A stretch of DNA of 64,000 nt. Origin: Mesorhizobium japonicum MAFF 303099. GTDB lineage: Bacteria > Pseudomonadota > Alphaproteobacteria > Rhizobiales > Rhizobiaceae. The stretch is taken from contig NC_002678.2 of NCBI RefSeq assembly GCF_000009625.1, positions 4,434,001-4,498,000 of the forward strand, written 5' to 3'. The notes under the pieces are model-generated. The model ran no database searches. It was not told where the DNA came from and saw only the letters and a program-made list of their open reading frames with translations. Shown piece after piece: positions 47,942 through 56,813 of this stretch; position 1 is the stretch's first letter; every line of letters starts with the position of its first letter. A program made the position numbers and the translations under genes.

Positions 47942-49175
47942 GGCCGCCAATCATCGCATGGAAAGAAGTGCCGTGGCGGCCGGGCGCCAGCCCGAGGTGT
48001 TCGGCGACGGTCTCGCCGATATCGGCGAATGTCGTTCTCAGTCCGATGTCGCCACCTGCCAGACCCGGTCCCATGCCGATCACCGGGATGCGTTCACGCG
48101 TGTGATCGGTCCCTCGCCAGGTCGGATCATTGCCGTGGTCGGCCGTCAGGATGAGAAGGTCGCCTTGCCGCAGCCTCGCGAATGCTTCCGGCAGCCGTCG
48201 GTCGAAGGCCTCGAGCGCGGCTGCATAGCCGGCGACGTCGCGGCGATGGCCGAATTCGGTGTCGAAATCGACGAAATTGGCGAAAACGAGATCGCCGTCG
48301 CCGGCATCGTCCATCGCACCAAGCGCCTTGTCGAACATGGCCATGTTGCCGGCGGCCTTGCGCACTTCCGAAATCCCGCGATGGGCGAAGATGTCGCCGA
48401 TCTTACCGACGGCGATGACGCGGCTTCCCCGCGCCGTCAGCCGGTCAAGCAAGGTCGGCTCCGGCGGTGGCACGGCATAGTCATGGCGATTGTAGGTCCG
48501 CTGGAAGGTGGCGGCGGTCTCGCCGACGAACGGCCGTGCGATCACGCGCCCGATTCTGAGCGGATCAACCAGCCGGCGCACCACCTGACAGAATTCATAA
48601 AGCCGATCCAACCCGAAATGGACTTCATGCGCGGCGATCTGCAGGACCGAGTCGACGGAGGTGTAACAGATCGGCTTGCCGGTGCGGATGTGTTCCTCGC
48701 CGAACCGTTCGATGATCTCGGTGCCCGGCGCATGGCAGTTGCCGAGAATGCCCGGCACCTCGCCCTCGCGGATCATCGCCGCGGTCAGATCGGCCGGAAA
48801 GGCCGGAACCGTATCCGGGAAGTACCCCCAGTCGAAACGCACCGGCAGCCCGGCGATCTCCCAGTGGCCGGAGGGGGTGTCCTTGCCGCTCGAAACTTCC
48901 TGCGCCGCGCCATGGAAGGCATTGGCGATCAGATCCGTCCCGAAATGGGCAAAACCCAACCCTGTCGCCGTCTCCGCTGCCTTGCCAAGCCCGAGCGATG
49001 CCATGTGCGGGACAAACAGCGGCCCTTGTCGAAGCCGCTCGCGATCCGCGCGCCCTTCGGCGCAAGCTTCGGCGATATGCGCAAGCGTGTTGGCGCCGGC
49101 GTCGCCATAACGTTCGGCGTCGGCCGCACCACCGATGCCGAAAGAGTCCAGGACGAAGAGGAAAGCGCGCGCCAT
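47934..49175 (-). CDS. deoB: Phosphopentomutase
   Basis: 413 residues of the alkaline phosphatase-like DeoB family. Metal-binding segments are [20 protein letters not shown] at the N-terminus and [18 protein letters not shown] near 345-362. It interconverts ribose or deoxyribose 1- and 5-phosphates in nucleoside salvage. Start ATG 49175 gives [13 protein letters not shown]; open sequence further upstream in this frame is the tandem repeat and not coding. It heads deoB-mutM-enoyl-CoA hydratase. Confidence 0.95.
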
Positions 49176-49271
49176 CGGGTCATTGTTGCCAGTTTGGACG
49201 CCCAGACATAGGGTTCCAAGGCGGCATTGGCAATTCGGAAACCAAACGGCAACGGCTTGGCGCGATAGTCC

Positions 49272-49438
49272 AGTCCATGTCGCCCAAAAGTGCACGGCGG
49301 TTTTGGGGTAACGACATGGACGAACCAAGAGTCCATGTCGCCCAAAAGTGCACGGCGGTTTTGGGGTAACGACATGGACAAACCAAGAGTCCATGTCGCC
49401 CGAAAAGTTCACGGCGGTTTTGGGTCAACGACGACAGG
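49272..49438. repeat. Three tandem 58-bp units, each a nested palindromic hairpin
   Basis: Units start at 49272, 49330 and 49388. In the first two, GTCCATGTCG at the left pairs with CGACATGGAC at the right, and an inner CCCAAAA pairs with TTTTGGG around an 11-base loop, separated only by GTAA (first hairpin 49273-49321). The third copy has decayed: its left arm is intact, the inner arm has an insertion and the outer right arm is lost. The units resemble dispersed intergenic palindromes of rhizobia. The remaining spacer (49176-49513) holds nothing else I can identify. Confidence 0.92.
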
Positions 49439-49513
49439 CACAATCCGAGATATGAAGCGTCACGACGCACCGGGCTTGGGCATGGATCGAAGGAAACGCA
49501 GGACGGTCTTGTC

Positions 49514-50437
49514 ATGAACCCCGCGCTGAAGGCGTGCGCAGCCCTTGTGGTCATGCATGGCGCGCTCTGCTGTGGTCCGGCGCGGGCCGACTGGCGCGAC
49601 GATATCGGCACATTCCGCATAGGCATCGTCGCCGAACCCGGCGCCGGCAACACCGTTCCGGGACTGGCGCTGTTGACGCAATCCTTTACCAATGCGCTTG
49701 GCATGAAGGTGGAGTTCGTCGTTGCGCGCGATTACGCGGCACTGATCGAGGCACAGGCCAACGCCCGGATCGAGTACGCCATCTATTCGGCGACGGCCTA
49801 CGCGACGGCGCTGCAGCGTTGTGGATGCATCGAGCCGCTTGTGGCTCCGGTCGATTCCGATGGTGCGGTCGGCATCCGCTCCGTGCTGCTGACCCGGGAC
49901 GGCAAGCTGTCAGGCCTGGCGGCGATGGAGACGCACCGGATCGCCATGCCGCCGCCAGACAGCGTCGGGGGCTCGCTTTTGCCGCTGGCGGAGCTGGCCG
50001 CCGAACACGCTGAGATCGCCGAGGATGCCCCGTTTCTGATCCATGCCGATACGGCCTCTGCTGCGGAAACCATGCTTGTCGACGGCCATGCCGACGCCAC
50101 GTTCGGCTGGGTGAGGGCAGCGGCCGACGGCCAGCCGCTGCTATCCGGCGGCACGCAGGCCAGGCTCGAAGCGGCTGGCCTTTCGCCGTCGGCTCTCCAG
50201 GTGGTGTGGATGTCGAGCCTGCTGCGATACGGTCCCCATGCCGTGCGCAGCGATCTCGACCCGGAAGCCAGGCGCCGGCTGACCGTGTTCCTCACCAACC
50301 TCAAATCGACGACGCCGGATGTCTACGATCTCCTGGAATCGAAACACTCCGGCGGCTTTCTGACCGTGGCGCCAAGGGACTACGCGACGGCGCAAGCCAT
50401 CGTGCGCCTGCTGTCGGCGGATAGTGGCCACCAGTAA
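49514..50437 (+). CDS. PhnD/SsuA-type periplasmic substrate-binding protein
   Basis: 307 residues with a Sec signal peptide (about 1-26, ending ARA) and a type-2 periplasmic binding fold as in phosphate/phosphonate-binding PhnD: FRIGIVAEP at the first strand, then ARDYAALIEAQANARIEYAIYSATAYATA near 72-100. Ligand unknown. No ABC permease or ATPase gene is nearby, so it is an orphan. It precedes the pilus locus, convergent with a TadE-type gene six bases away. Confidence 0.82.
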   Translation: MNPALKACAALVVMHGALCCGPARADWRDDIGTFRIGIVAEPGAGNTVPGLALLTQSFTNALGMKVEFVVARDYAALIEAQANARIEYAIYSATAYATALQRCGCIEPLVAPVDSDGAVGIRSVLLTRDGKLSGLAAMETHRIAMPPPDSVGGSLLPLAELAAEHAEIAEDAPFLIHADTASAAETMLVDGHADATFGWVRAAADGQPLLSGGTQARLEAAGLSPSALQVVWMSSLLRYGPHAVRSDLDPEARRRLTVFLTNLKSTTPDVYDLLESKHSGGFLTVAPRDYATAQAIVRLLSADSGHQ

Positions 50438-50443
50438 AAGTCT

Positions 50444-51067
50444 TCAGCAATCGCCGCAGGGGATGGTCAGGCTTCTGCGCGGACGCAGATAGTAGGTCTC
50501 GCCCATCGGGATCGTCGTGGTGAGGGATTTGGTCAGTCCAAGCTTTTGTTGGGTGTCCGTCGTCCAGCCGATGATCGGCGTATAGCTCAGATTGCTGTCG
50601 ACACGGATGAGGAAGGTGCCGGCCACCTTGAGCGTTGCCGGAACCGTCGTGGTGGTGCCCGCGGCGGCCGCGGCACTATAGACGCCATTGGCAACCTGGC
50701 GCGACCACACCACCAGGACCTTGGGCGGTGTATCGGTGGTGACCTGTATCGCCGTGATGGTGATGTTCGGCGTCGATCGGTTGTAGGGCTGAATGGTCGA
50801 GGTGCCGATTTTCATAATGGCGTCGAGATCCGCCTTGACGATGGTCGGCTGTTGCGTGACGAGATCGGCAACCATGCTGCCGATGCGGCTGACCTTCTTG
50901 CTGGTCTCGATGGCCTGCGAAGCCTCCATGGTCATGAAGTACATGATCAGCAGGATCGGAACGATAAGAGCGAACTCGACCGCCGCGACGCCCTTGCGAT
51001 CAGACCAGAATCCGATCGCCCTGTTCCAGGACTCCGCAATTTTCAGATGTGCCCCCGCACGCATCAT
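50444..51067 (-). CDS. TadE/TadG-type pseudopilin for the Flp pilus
   Basis: 207 residues with an N-terminal cytosolic segment, then the TadE-like motif GVAAVEFALIVPILL at 26-40 (conserved glutamate E31) followed by a membrane helix. The rest is a periplasmic domain ending in CGDC. Such proteins are processed by the prepilin peptidase and help pilus assembly. Start at the tandem ATG ATG (51067), after AAAAAAGG. Paired with the next TadE gene in an operon of three minus-strand genes. Confidence 0.82.
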   Translation of the reverse strand: MMRAGAHLKIAESWNRAIGFWSDRKGVAAVEFALIVPILLIMYFMTMEASQAIETSKKVSRIGSMVADLVTQQPTIVKADLDAIMKIGTSTIQPYNRSTPNITITAIQVTTDTPPKVLVVWSRQVANGVYSAAAAAGTTTTVPATLKVAGTFLIRVDSNLSYTPIIGWTTDTQQKLGLTKSLTTTIPMGETYYLRPRRSLTIPCGDC

Positions 51068-51102
51068 GGCATTTGCCTTTTTTCTTGTTGGTCGTTTCGA
51101 AC

Positions 51103-51693
51103 TCAATTGCCGAACGGCTCGTTCTGCCAGGTCACCGAAGCAAAATGCAGCGTCCTGCCACCACTCAGATTGGCCATGGACTTGGCCATCAGATCGGTCA
51201 TGACAGGCCATTTGTAGAAGACCCGCAGCATGTTCTTCGATTCCGCCAGGCCAGGCGTGTTTGCGAAAGTCTGTGAGTTCGTGCCTTGCATCAGCACGAC
51301 ATCGCCGTTCTGGATCTTGAAGGTCGCGGTGGCCGCGTCCGCGAAAGTCGGATACTCGCGAAGATCCACGAGCAGCTGTTGCGGGCAATCCGTGGAGACG
51401 ATGATCTGCAGCTTGCCGCAGATCAGGGTCGTCAATTTGTTCCCGGCGACATCGGCCGGCCGCAACTGGCCGGTGCGCAACTGGCGCGCGACATCGTCGG
51501 TGATGTTGGCCATCACCTCCTGGCCGGCAAACGAGATGCAGCTTTCGAGGATGGCGAATACGAGGAGGGCGAACGGCAATGCAAGTATCGAGAATTCGAT
51601 AGCGGTGCTGCCACGGCGATTGCGAACGAAGCGCGCCAGAAACCCGGCGCGCTCCGCCTTGTGCTGACCTGTCGAGCCGATTTCGTTGCCCAT
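51103..51693 (-). CDS. TadE-family pseudopilin
   Basis: 196 residues; the TadE motif RRGSTAIEFSILALPFALLVF lies at about 26-46 with the conserved glutamate at E33, then a periplasmic part with three cysteines. It is located 35 bases upstream of the second pseudopilin on the same strand. Partner of the Flp pilus genes that start on the opposite strand at 52610. Confidence 0.86.
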   Translation of the reverse strand: MGNEIGSTGQHKAERAGFLARFVRNRRGSTAIEFSILALPFALLVFAILESCISFAGQEVMANITDDVARQLRTGQLRPADVAGNKLTTLICGKLQIIVSTDCPQQLLVDLREYPTFADAATATFKIQNGDVVLMQGTNSQTFANTPGLAESKNMLRVFYKWPVMTDLMAKSMANLSGGRTLHFASVTWQNEPFGN

Positions 51694-51831
51694 ATGCTGT
51701 TCCTGCCACCCCTGGACGGTTCCGACAGGTATTAGCGCAAACCAATTGAGGCCCGGTTTGAATGATCGTTAAAGTCGGCGCGGGCGCCTTAACCGGCCGG
51801 TAACCTGGACGGGCTGCCGGGGCCGCACAGC

Positions 51832-52254
51832 CTATTTGCTTACGCTCATCTCGGCCTCGGAGGATTTTTCAGCCTCGCTCTTGTAGGAGCTTTCGCAATA
51901 GGGCGTGCAAGACATGGTCTGGACCTCGGCGCGCCGGTAAATGCGAACCGACGAGGCTGCCTGCCGCACGACGGTAACCTGCGCGTCGACGATCGGGCTG
52001 CCCTCCTGGTCGAGAACGACGAGATTGGTGACACCGAAACCCTTGCCGGTGAGCACGATCGTCGAGGCGTCCTGGACGGAGGCATCGGCGATTGCCGGGT
52101 TGCCGACGACGATTGTGTCGGCGGGACGCGACAACTTCACGATCTTGGCCTGGTTCATGGTGACTTCGATATCGGCGGCGGCCCTGGCCGGCGTGATCAA
52201 ACTCGTGGCGGCAAGAAGCACGGCAATCAGGATTGAGGATCTCTGCACGGCCAT
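51832..52254 (-). CDS. Stand-alone pilus assembly N-terminal domain protein (CpaC N-domain-like)
   Basis: 140 residues with a Sec signal peptide (ending PARAAAD at about 23-29) and one domain (about 28-105) like the N-terminal domain of the CpaC secretin: VKLSRPADTIVVGNPAIADA, then GKGFGVTNLVVLDQEG, closely parallel to VIDLPSDAYDILVANPTVADA and GKSVGETNIFVF of cpaC in this window. There is no secretin barrel. The C-terminus has CTPYC and an acidic serine/lysine tail. It may help secretin assembly; this is inference. Confidence 0.82.
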   Translation of the reverse strand: MAVQRSSILIAVLLAATSLITPARAAADIEVTMNQAKIVKLSRPADTIVVGNPAIADASVQDASTIVLTGKGFGVTNLVVLDQEGSPIVDAQVTVVRQAASSVRIYRRAEVQTMSCTPYCESSYKSEAEKSSEAEMSVSK

Positions 52255-52437
52255 CGATGCGCTCCCGCAAGCAACTGTTCAACGGAACATGAACGAGATT
52301 GGTGAACCAACGGTTAAGTCGGCTTGCCGGCGCCGGATGCGGCAATCGCCGTGGCTGCTCACATGGCTGGATCCGCGCCGGTCACAAGCTTTCCCAAAGC
52401 CCTTGCCTTTTGCGGCATTGGCCTGGGAAACAGTACA

Positions 52438-52463
52438 TTAGCCAGCACTTAGCATCGAGTTAA
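52438..52463 (+). promoter_or_regulatory. CtrA-like tandem motif upstream of flp
   Basis: Three TTAR half-sites are spaced by exactly seven bases: TTAG (52438), TTAG (52449) and TTAA (52460, followed by C). This approximates two overlapping CtrA boxes (TTAA-N7-TTAA). It is 147 bases before the flp ATG. Elsewhere in the 52255-52609 spacer I see no gene. Confidence 0.5.
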
Positions 52464-52609
52464 CCACGCATTCCGTTCGAGCCGGGAAAGGAATCGGTAA
52501 GGCTGTTTATTAAGCCGATCGAAAGAGCTTCTCCCTAGATTGGCAGCATCCGATCAACCATCACAGAAGTTGACGGAAGTGCTGTAACACGTGGAGTAGG
52601 AGCTCTCGA

Positions 52610-52786
52610 ATGTCTAACCTTTTTGCACGTTTCGTGAAGGACGAATCCGGCGCGACCGCTATCGAATATGGTCTGATCGCCGCCCTCATCGCGCTCGCCA
52701 TCATCACCGGCGCCGGCGCCCTCGGCAATGCAATCAATTCCAAGTTCACCAACATCGGGACCACCCTGAACTCAAGCGGCAGCTAA
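52610..52786 (+). CDS. flp: Flp/Fap-type major pilin
   Basis: 58-residue prepilin: short basic leader, processing site after G14 (ESG|ATAIEYG), then the Flp signature with E19-Y20 (positions 5 and 6 of mature pilin) and a hydrophobic helix (about 18-38). It is the structural subunit of the Tad pilus used in surface attachment, processed by CpaA downstream. TAGGAG lies eight bases before ATG 52610. It is followed by a strong hairpin, so it is probably expressed at a higher level than the assembly genes. Confidence 0.95.
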   Translation: MSNLFARFVKDESGATAIEYGLIAALIALAIITGAGALGNAINSKFTNIGTTLNSSGS

Positions 52787-52821
52787 TCTGCTTATTGCTG
52801 AACGTTCAGATTGTCTTTCGG

Positions 52822-52849
52822 ACAAGGGCCGCCCATGGGCGGCCCTTGT
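52822..52849 (+). terminator. Palindromic terminator after flp
   Basis: A perfect 28-base palindrome whose 13-base arms (52822-52834 and 52837-52849) start ACAAGGGCCGCCC, followed by TTATTGTTGCTTG. It stands 35 bases after the flp stop and should cap the pilin mRNA. Confidence 0.78.
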
Positions 52850-52952
52850 TTATTGTTGCTTGTCGATGTCGCGGCCGACAGAGCCGCGTGTTCATCCAGA
52901 CCTCATCAATCGTTAATCGATCCATTCTAGATTGAGCCCGTGAACAATAGGC

Positions 52953-53480
52953 ATGGCGCCGATGCTTGAAGCCCTGATCTTCGTCGTCTTTCCGTTCTGC
53001 ATGCTGTTTGCAGCGATCTCCGACATGCTGTCGATGACAATTGCCAATCGCGTGTCGGTGCTGCTTGTCGTCGTGTTCGCGCTGGTCGCGCCGCTGACGG
53101 GTATGGAATGGGCGGCCTATGGTTGGCATTTCGCCGCCGGCGCCCTAGTCCTAGCCGTGACGTTCGGCCTGTTCGCAATGGGTGGCATGGGGGGCGGCGA
53201 CGCCAAGCTGCTGGCCGCAACAGCCGTGTGGATGGGGTTGAACATCCATCTCGTCGAATACCTTGTTGTCTCGACACTCATCGGTGGCCTGCTGACGATT
53301 GCCATCCTGCTTTACCGGAAGTCGCCGCTGGCGGTTATCACCGGCCGCAATCCGTTCCTGCGCCATTTCGCGGAAGAGTCGGTCGGGATTCCCTACGGGA
53401 TCGCGCTCGGCCTTGGCGGGCTGCTGACGTATCCGGATTCGCCTCTGATGGTGTGGGCGCTGGCCAGCCTTGCGAGCTGA
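52953..53480 (+). CDS. cpaA: Prepilin peptidase CpaA/TadV
   Basis: 175-residue inner membrane aspartic protease with about five membrane helices. The two catalytic aspartates are D24 in AISDMLSMTI and D83 in the GxGD-type motif GGGDAKLL. It lacks the methyltransferase domain of PilD, as is usual for TadV. It cleaves Flp and the TadE-type pseudopilins. ATG 52953; ATG 52962 is a close alternative. Confidence 0.93.
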   Translation: MAPMLEALIFVVFPFCMLFAAISDMLSMTIANRVSVLLVVVFALVAPLTGMEWAAYGWHFAAGALVLAVTFGLFAMGGMGGGDAKLLAATAVWMGLNIHLVEYLVVSTLIGGLLTIAILLYRKSPLAVITGRNPFLRHFAEESVGIPYGIALGLGGLLTYPDSPLMVWALASLAS

Positions 53481-53513
53481 ACACGGTCTGTTTTCCGTTT
53501 CCCTGACCGCATT

Positions 53514-53552
53514 GCCCGACCGGCTTGAAAAGAGCTTTGGCCGGGCTTCTTT
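53514..53552 (+). terminator. Possible weak terminator after cpaA
   Basis: GCCCG (53514-53518) can pair with CGGGC (53542-53546) around a loop with a small inner AAAG/CTTT stem, followed by TTCTTT. The stem is short. The rest of 53481-53694 is AT-rich with several TTAA elements and may hold the cpaB promoter. Confidence 0.3.
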
Positions 53553-53694
53553 AACCCGTGGCGGCGCGGTCCGTCTAATTTATGTAAACCTTAAATTAAT
53601 CACGATCGTAAGCATTACATTAACCTTGTTTTGACGATTGCCGCTGCAAAGTCCGGCCTGGCTACGTGGTTTGCCAAGGGCGAGGTTCGGACAG

Positions 53695-54510
53695 ATGCCA
53701 GCATCCCGACTGATTATTCTGAGCGTGGCGGTGGCCGCGGCGGGTGGTGCTGGCTATGTCGCGAAAAACATGGTCGCCGCGCCGCCACCCCAGATCGTGG
53801 TCGATTCCGGCCCCCAGGCACCCGCCGTGCCCCTGCAGGACGTGCTTGTGCTCTCGGGCGATGTCGCGATGGGCAACGCGCTTCAGAACAACATCTCCTG
53901 GCAATCCTGGCCGGCCGACGGCGTCAACGCGAATTTCATCACCAAGGCCAATGCTCCCGACGCCCTGGAGAAATTGAAGGGGTCGATCGCCCGTGTGCCG
54001 ATGTATGCGGGTGAGCCCGTGCGGCGTTCCAAGCTGATTGGCGAGGGGCAGAGCTTCATGTCGTCCATCCTGCCTTCCGGGATGCGGGCGGTCGCCACGA
54101 CCATATCGGCCGACACTTCGGCAGGCGGCTTCATCCTTCCAAACGATTTCGTCGACGTCATCATGACCCGCAGGGCGGATGCCAACAGCGGCAGCACCGG
54201 CTTCAACACCGAAACCATCCTCAAGAACATCCGCGTCCTGGCGATCGACCAGACGATCCAGGAAGACGAGGAAGGCAAGAAGACCAGGGTGGGCCAGACC
54301 GCGACGCTGGAGCTGACGCCCAAGCAGGCGGAGATCATCACCGTCGCCCAGCAGATGGCGGATCGCCTGACGCTGGCGTTGCGCGCGGTCGCGGACACCC
54401 AGGAAAAGAATGTGGGCGAGGCCGACTATCTCGTTTCCGGCAACGGCCGCAAGGGAACGGTGAGACTGATCAAGTCGGGCGAAGTCTCCGAAGTAGGGGC
54501 AAGGAAATGA
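53695..54510 (+). CDS. cpaB: Flp pilus assembly protein CpaB
   Basis: 271 residues with an N-terminal membrane anchor (about 4-22; RLIILSVAVAAAGGAGYVA), a SAF domain (about 40-110; VLVLSGDVAMGNALQNNISW) and a C-terminal RcpC/CpaB domain with MRAVATTISADTSAGGFILP. It acts in the periplasm with the CpaC secretin. The start gives the usual short N-terminus; the TTG at 53638 is not needed. It overlaps cpaC by four bases (ATGA). Confidence 0.92.
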   Translation: MPASRLIILSVAVAAAGGAGYVAKNMVAAPPPQIVVDSGPQAPAVPLQDVLVLSGDVAMGNALQNNISWQSWPADGVNANFITKANAPDALEKLKGSIARVPMYAGEPVRRSKLIGEGQSFMSSILPSGMRAVATTISADTSAGGFILPNDFVDVIMTRRADANSGSTGFNTETILKNIRVLAIDQTIQEDEEGKKTRVGQTATLELTPKQAEIITVAQQMADRLTLALRAVADTQEKNVGEADYLVSGNGRKGTVRLIKSGEVSEVGARK

Positions 54511-56024
54511 GGCTAAGCGGTAAACTGCCGGCAATCGTGGCCGCGGCATTCGGCCTGCTGCTCGTCGGGACGAATGTGCAGGGCGTCGTCGAGGCGAAGA
54601 GCACGCACGTGACCGCCACCACAGCCACGCAGCGCGTCAAGCTTGGCCTCAACAAATCGGTGGTCATAGACCTGCCGAGCGATGCCTACGACATTCTCGT
54701 CGCCAACCCGACCGTTGCCGATGCGGTGACCCGCACCGCAAGGCGTATCTATCTGTTCGGCAAGTCGGTCGGCGAGACCAATATTTTCGTCTTCGGTCCG
54801 AACGGCGAACAGATCGCCAGCCTGGACCTGGCCGTCGAACGCGACGTCGCCGGCCTGGAGGACTATATCAGGCGTTTCCTTCCGACCTCGGACGTCAAGG
54901 TGGAACTGCTGAACGACAACGTCGTCTTGACCGGAACGGTCGATACGCCGCTGGACGCGAAGCGGGCGGTCGACCTGGCGACGATCTTCGTCTCCGGCGG
55001 TGAAGCAACGACCGGGCAGTATTCGCAGACCGCGGCCGGCGGCTCGGCCCAGGGCGGCGTCGACATCAACAACCCCGACCAGGAACGACGCGTCTCGAAG
55101 ATCGTCAACCTTCTGCAGATCATCGGCGACGACCAGGTCACGCTCAAGGTGACGGTCGCCGAAGTCAGCCGCTCTGTGATGAAGCAGCTCGGCGTTAACA
55201 TGGTCGGCAACGGTGGCAGCAACGGCATCAGCTATGGTGCACTCAGCGACAACTTCACGGGATTGGGTAAGCAGCTGTCGCATTCAGGTTTCAACATCGG
55301 CAACTCGGCACTGATGGCCTATATCAACGCCATGGAGCAGTCAGGGGTCATGAAGACACTGGCTGAGCCGACCTTGACCGCTGTATCCGGCGAGAAGGCA
55401 ACGTTCAAGGTCGGTGGCGAATACAACCTGCTAACCGGCGTCTCCCAGAACGTATCCAGCGATAACCAGACTGGCCTGACAACCTATACTATCAACAAGA
55501 TCGAGTATGGCATCGGCCTGGAATTCCAGCCGGTGGTGCTGTCTCCCGGCCGCATCAGCCTGAAGGTCAGAACCTCGGTTTCTGAGCCGACGACCGAAGG
55601 ATCCGTGGCGCTTTCTAACGGCGTAACGAGCCCCGGCGCGAATATGCTGTCGCTGCGCAAGCGCCTTGCCGATACGACGGTGGAACTGCCCTCTGGCGGT
55701 TCCATGATGATCGCCGGCCTGGTTCGCGACGATGTCAGGCAGGCCGTCAACGGCTTGCCGGGATTGACGAAGATTCCAGTGCTCGGCGCGCTCTTCCGCA
55801 GCAGGGACTTCGTGCGCAACGAAAGCGAGCTCGTCATCATCATCACGCCCTATCTGGCGAAGCCGGTGGCACGCAACGATCTCGCCAAGCCGGACGACAA
55901 TTTCAACCCCGCCAGCGACGGCGCCGCCAATTTCCTTGGCAAGGTCAATCGCGTCTACGGCACCATGCAGACCGACAAGCCCAACGGCCGTTACCACGGC
56001 GTTGTCGGCTACATCTACAAGTGA
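54507..56024 (+). CDS. cpaC: Outer membrane secretin CpaC/RcpA
   Basis: 505 residues: signal peptide (about 1-30), an N-terminal pilus domain (about 45-125), a BON-like domain (about 128-170), and the type II/III secretin barrel (about 270-470) with EPTLTAVSGEKATFKVGGEY and SGGSMMIAGLVRDDVRQAVNG near its end. It forms the outer membrane pore for the Flp pilus. Coupled to cpaB by a four-base overlap. Confidence 0.95.
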   Translation: MRLSGKLPAIVAAAFGLLLVGTNVQGVVEAKSTHVTATTATQRVKLGLNKSVVIDLPSDAYDILVANPTVADAVTRTARRIYLFGKSVGETNIFVFGPNGEQIASLDLAVERDVAGLEDYIRRFLPTSDVKVELLNDNVVLTGTVDTPLDAKRAVDLATIFVSGGEATTGQYSQTAAGGSAQGGVDINNPDQERRVSKIVNLLQIIGDDQVTLKVTVAEVSRSVMKQLGVNMVGNGGSNGISYGALSDNFTGLGKQLSHSGFNIGNSALMAYINAMEQSGVMKTLAEPTLTAVSGEKATFKVGGEYNLLTGVSQNVSSDNQTGLTTYTINKIEYGIGLEFQPVVLSPGRISLKVRTSVSEPTTEGSVALSNGVTSPGANMLSLRKRLADTTVELPSGGSMMIAGLVRDDVRQAVNGLPGLTKIPVLGALFRSRDFVRNESELVIIITPYLAKPVARNDLAKPDDNFNPASDGAANFLGKVNRVYGTMQTDKPNGRYHGVVGYIYK

Positions 56025-56038
56025 ATGGGGAAGCGGAC

Positions 56039-56776
56039 ATGTCTCAGTCAGCGTTGAACACAAGGACCATCGCCACGACGATGCGCGCCGGCCGTTCGCG
56101 GACCGGGCTGCCGGTGTTGCCGGTTCTGGCGGTAGCGATGACCGCTCTGCTGGTCGGGTGTGCGCAGCGCGACAGCATAACCGTCGGCGCCATTCCGGAC
56201 GATTATCGCACCAACCATCCGATCGTCATCGCGGAGAAGAACCAGAAGATCGACCTGCCCGTCGGCGCCGGCGACCGAGGCATGACCGGTTCGCAGCGCG
56301 ACACGCTGCTCGGGTTCCTTGACGGCTATGACAAGAGTGCCGCGCCGACATTGACCATCCAGATTCCCAGCGGATCGGCCAACGAGGTTGCCGCGACGGC
56401 GGCCGGCCGTGATTTCGCCAGGCTCGCGGTTGCCAGCGGGGTCAAGCGCAACCGGATCGTCGTGGTTTCCTATCAGGCTGGCTCGAGCGAGACATCGGCC
56501 CCAGTTCGCGTCTCCTATATCGCGGTGAGAGCCCAGACCGACAAATGCGGACGCTGGCCCGAGGATCTGCTCGAGACGTCGGAAAACAAGCACTATGCCG
56601 ACTTCGGCTGCTCCTATCAGAACAATCTCGCTGCCCAGATGGCCAACCCGGCCGATCTGCTCGGGCCGCGCAAGCAGACCACCATCGACGCTGAAAACCG
56701 CGGCAAGGTGATCGATGTCTATCGTGCAAGAGGTATTTCGGATGAATTCCTCGGCAATTCGGAAGTGAAGTACTGA
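56039..56776 (+). CDS. cpaD: CpaD family pilus assembly lipoprotein
   Basis: 245 residues with a long n-region then a lipobox LVGC, lipid-modified cysteine C41 (TALLVGCAQRDS). The body has the CpaD pattern DDYRTNHPIVIAEKNQKIDLPVG and CSYQNNLAAQMANPADLLGPR. It is thought to stabilise or localise the CpaC secretin. ATG 56039 follows GGGGAAGCGG; GTG 56021, which overlaps the cpaC stop, is an alternative. Confidence 0.93.
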   Translation: MSQSALNTRTIATTMRAGRSRTGLPVLPVLAVAMTALLVGCAQRDSITVGAIPDDYRTNHPIVIAEKNQKIDLPVGAGDRGMTGSQRDTLLGFLDGYDKSAAPTLTIQIPSGSANEVAATAAGRDFARLAVASGVKRNRIVVVSYQAGSSETSAPVRVSYIAVRAQTDKCGRWPEDLLETSENKHYADFGCSYQNNLAAQMANPADLLGPRKQTTIDAENRGKVIDVYRARGISDEFLGNSEVKY

Positions 56777-56813
56777 GCCGAGCCCTCGAGGAAGAGAAGC
56801 CACGGAAAAGAGC

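Noticed and set aside
49176..49412. N-terminal extension of deoB through the repeat region
   Set aside because: The extension is a translation of the tandem repeats; the conserved DeoB N-terminus begins at 49175.
49272..49438. Possible CRISPR array
   Set aside because: The repeats are directly abutting 58-bp palindromic units with only 9-base linkers; there are no unique spacers and no cas genes.
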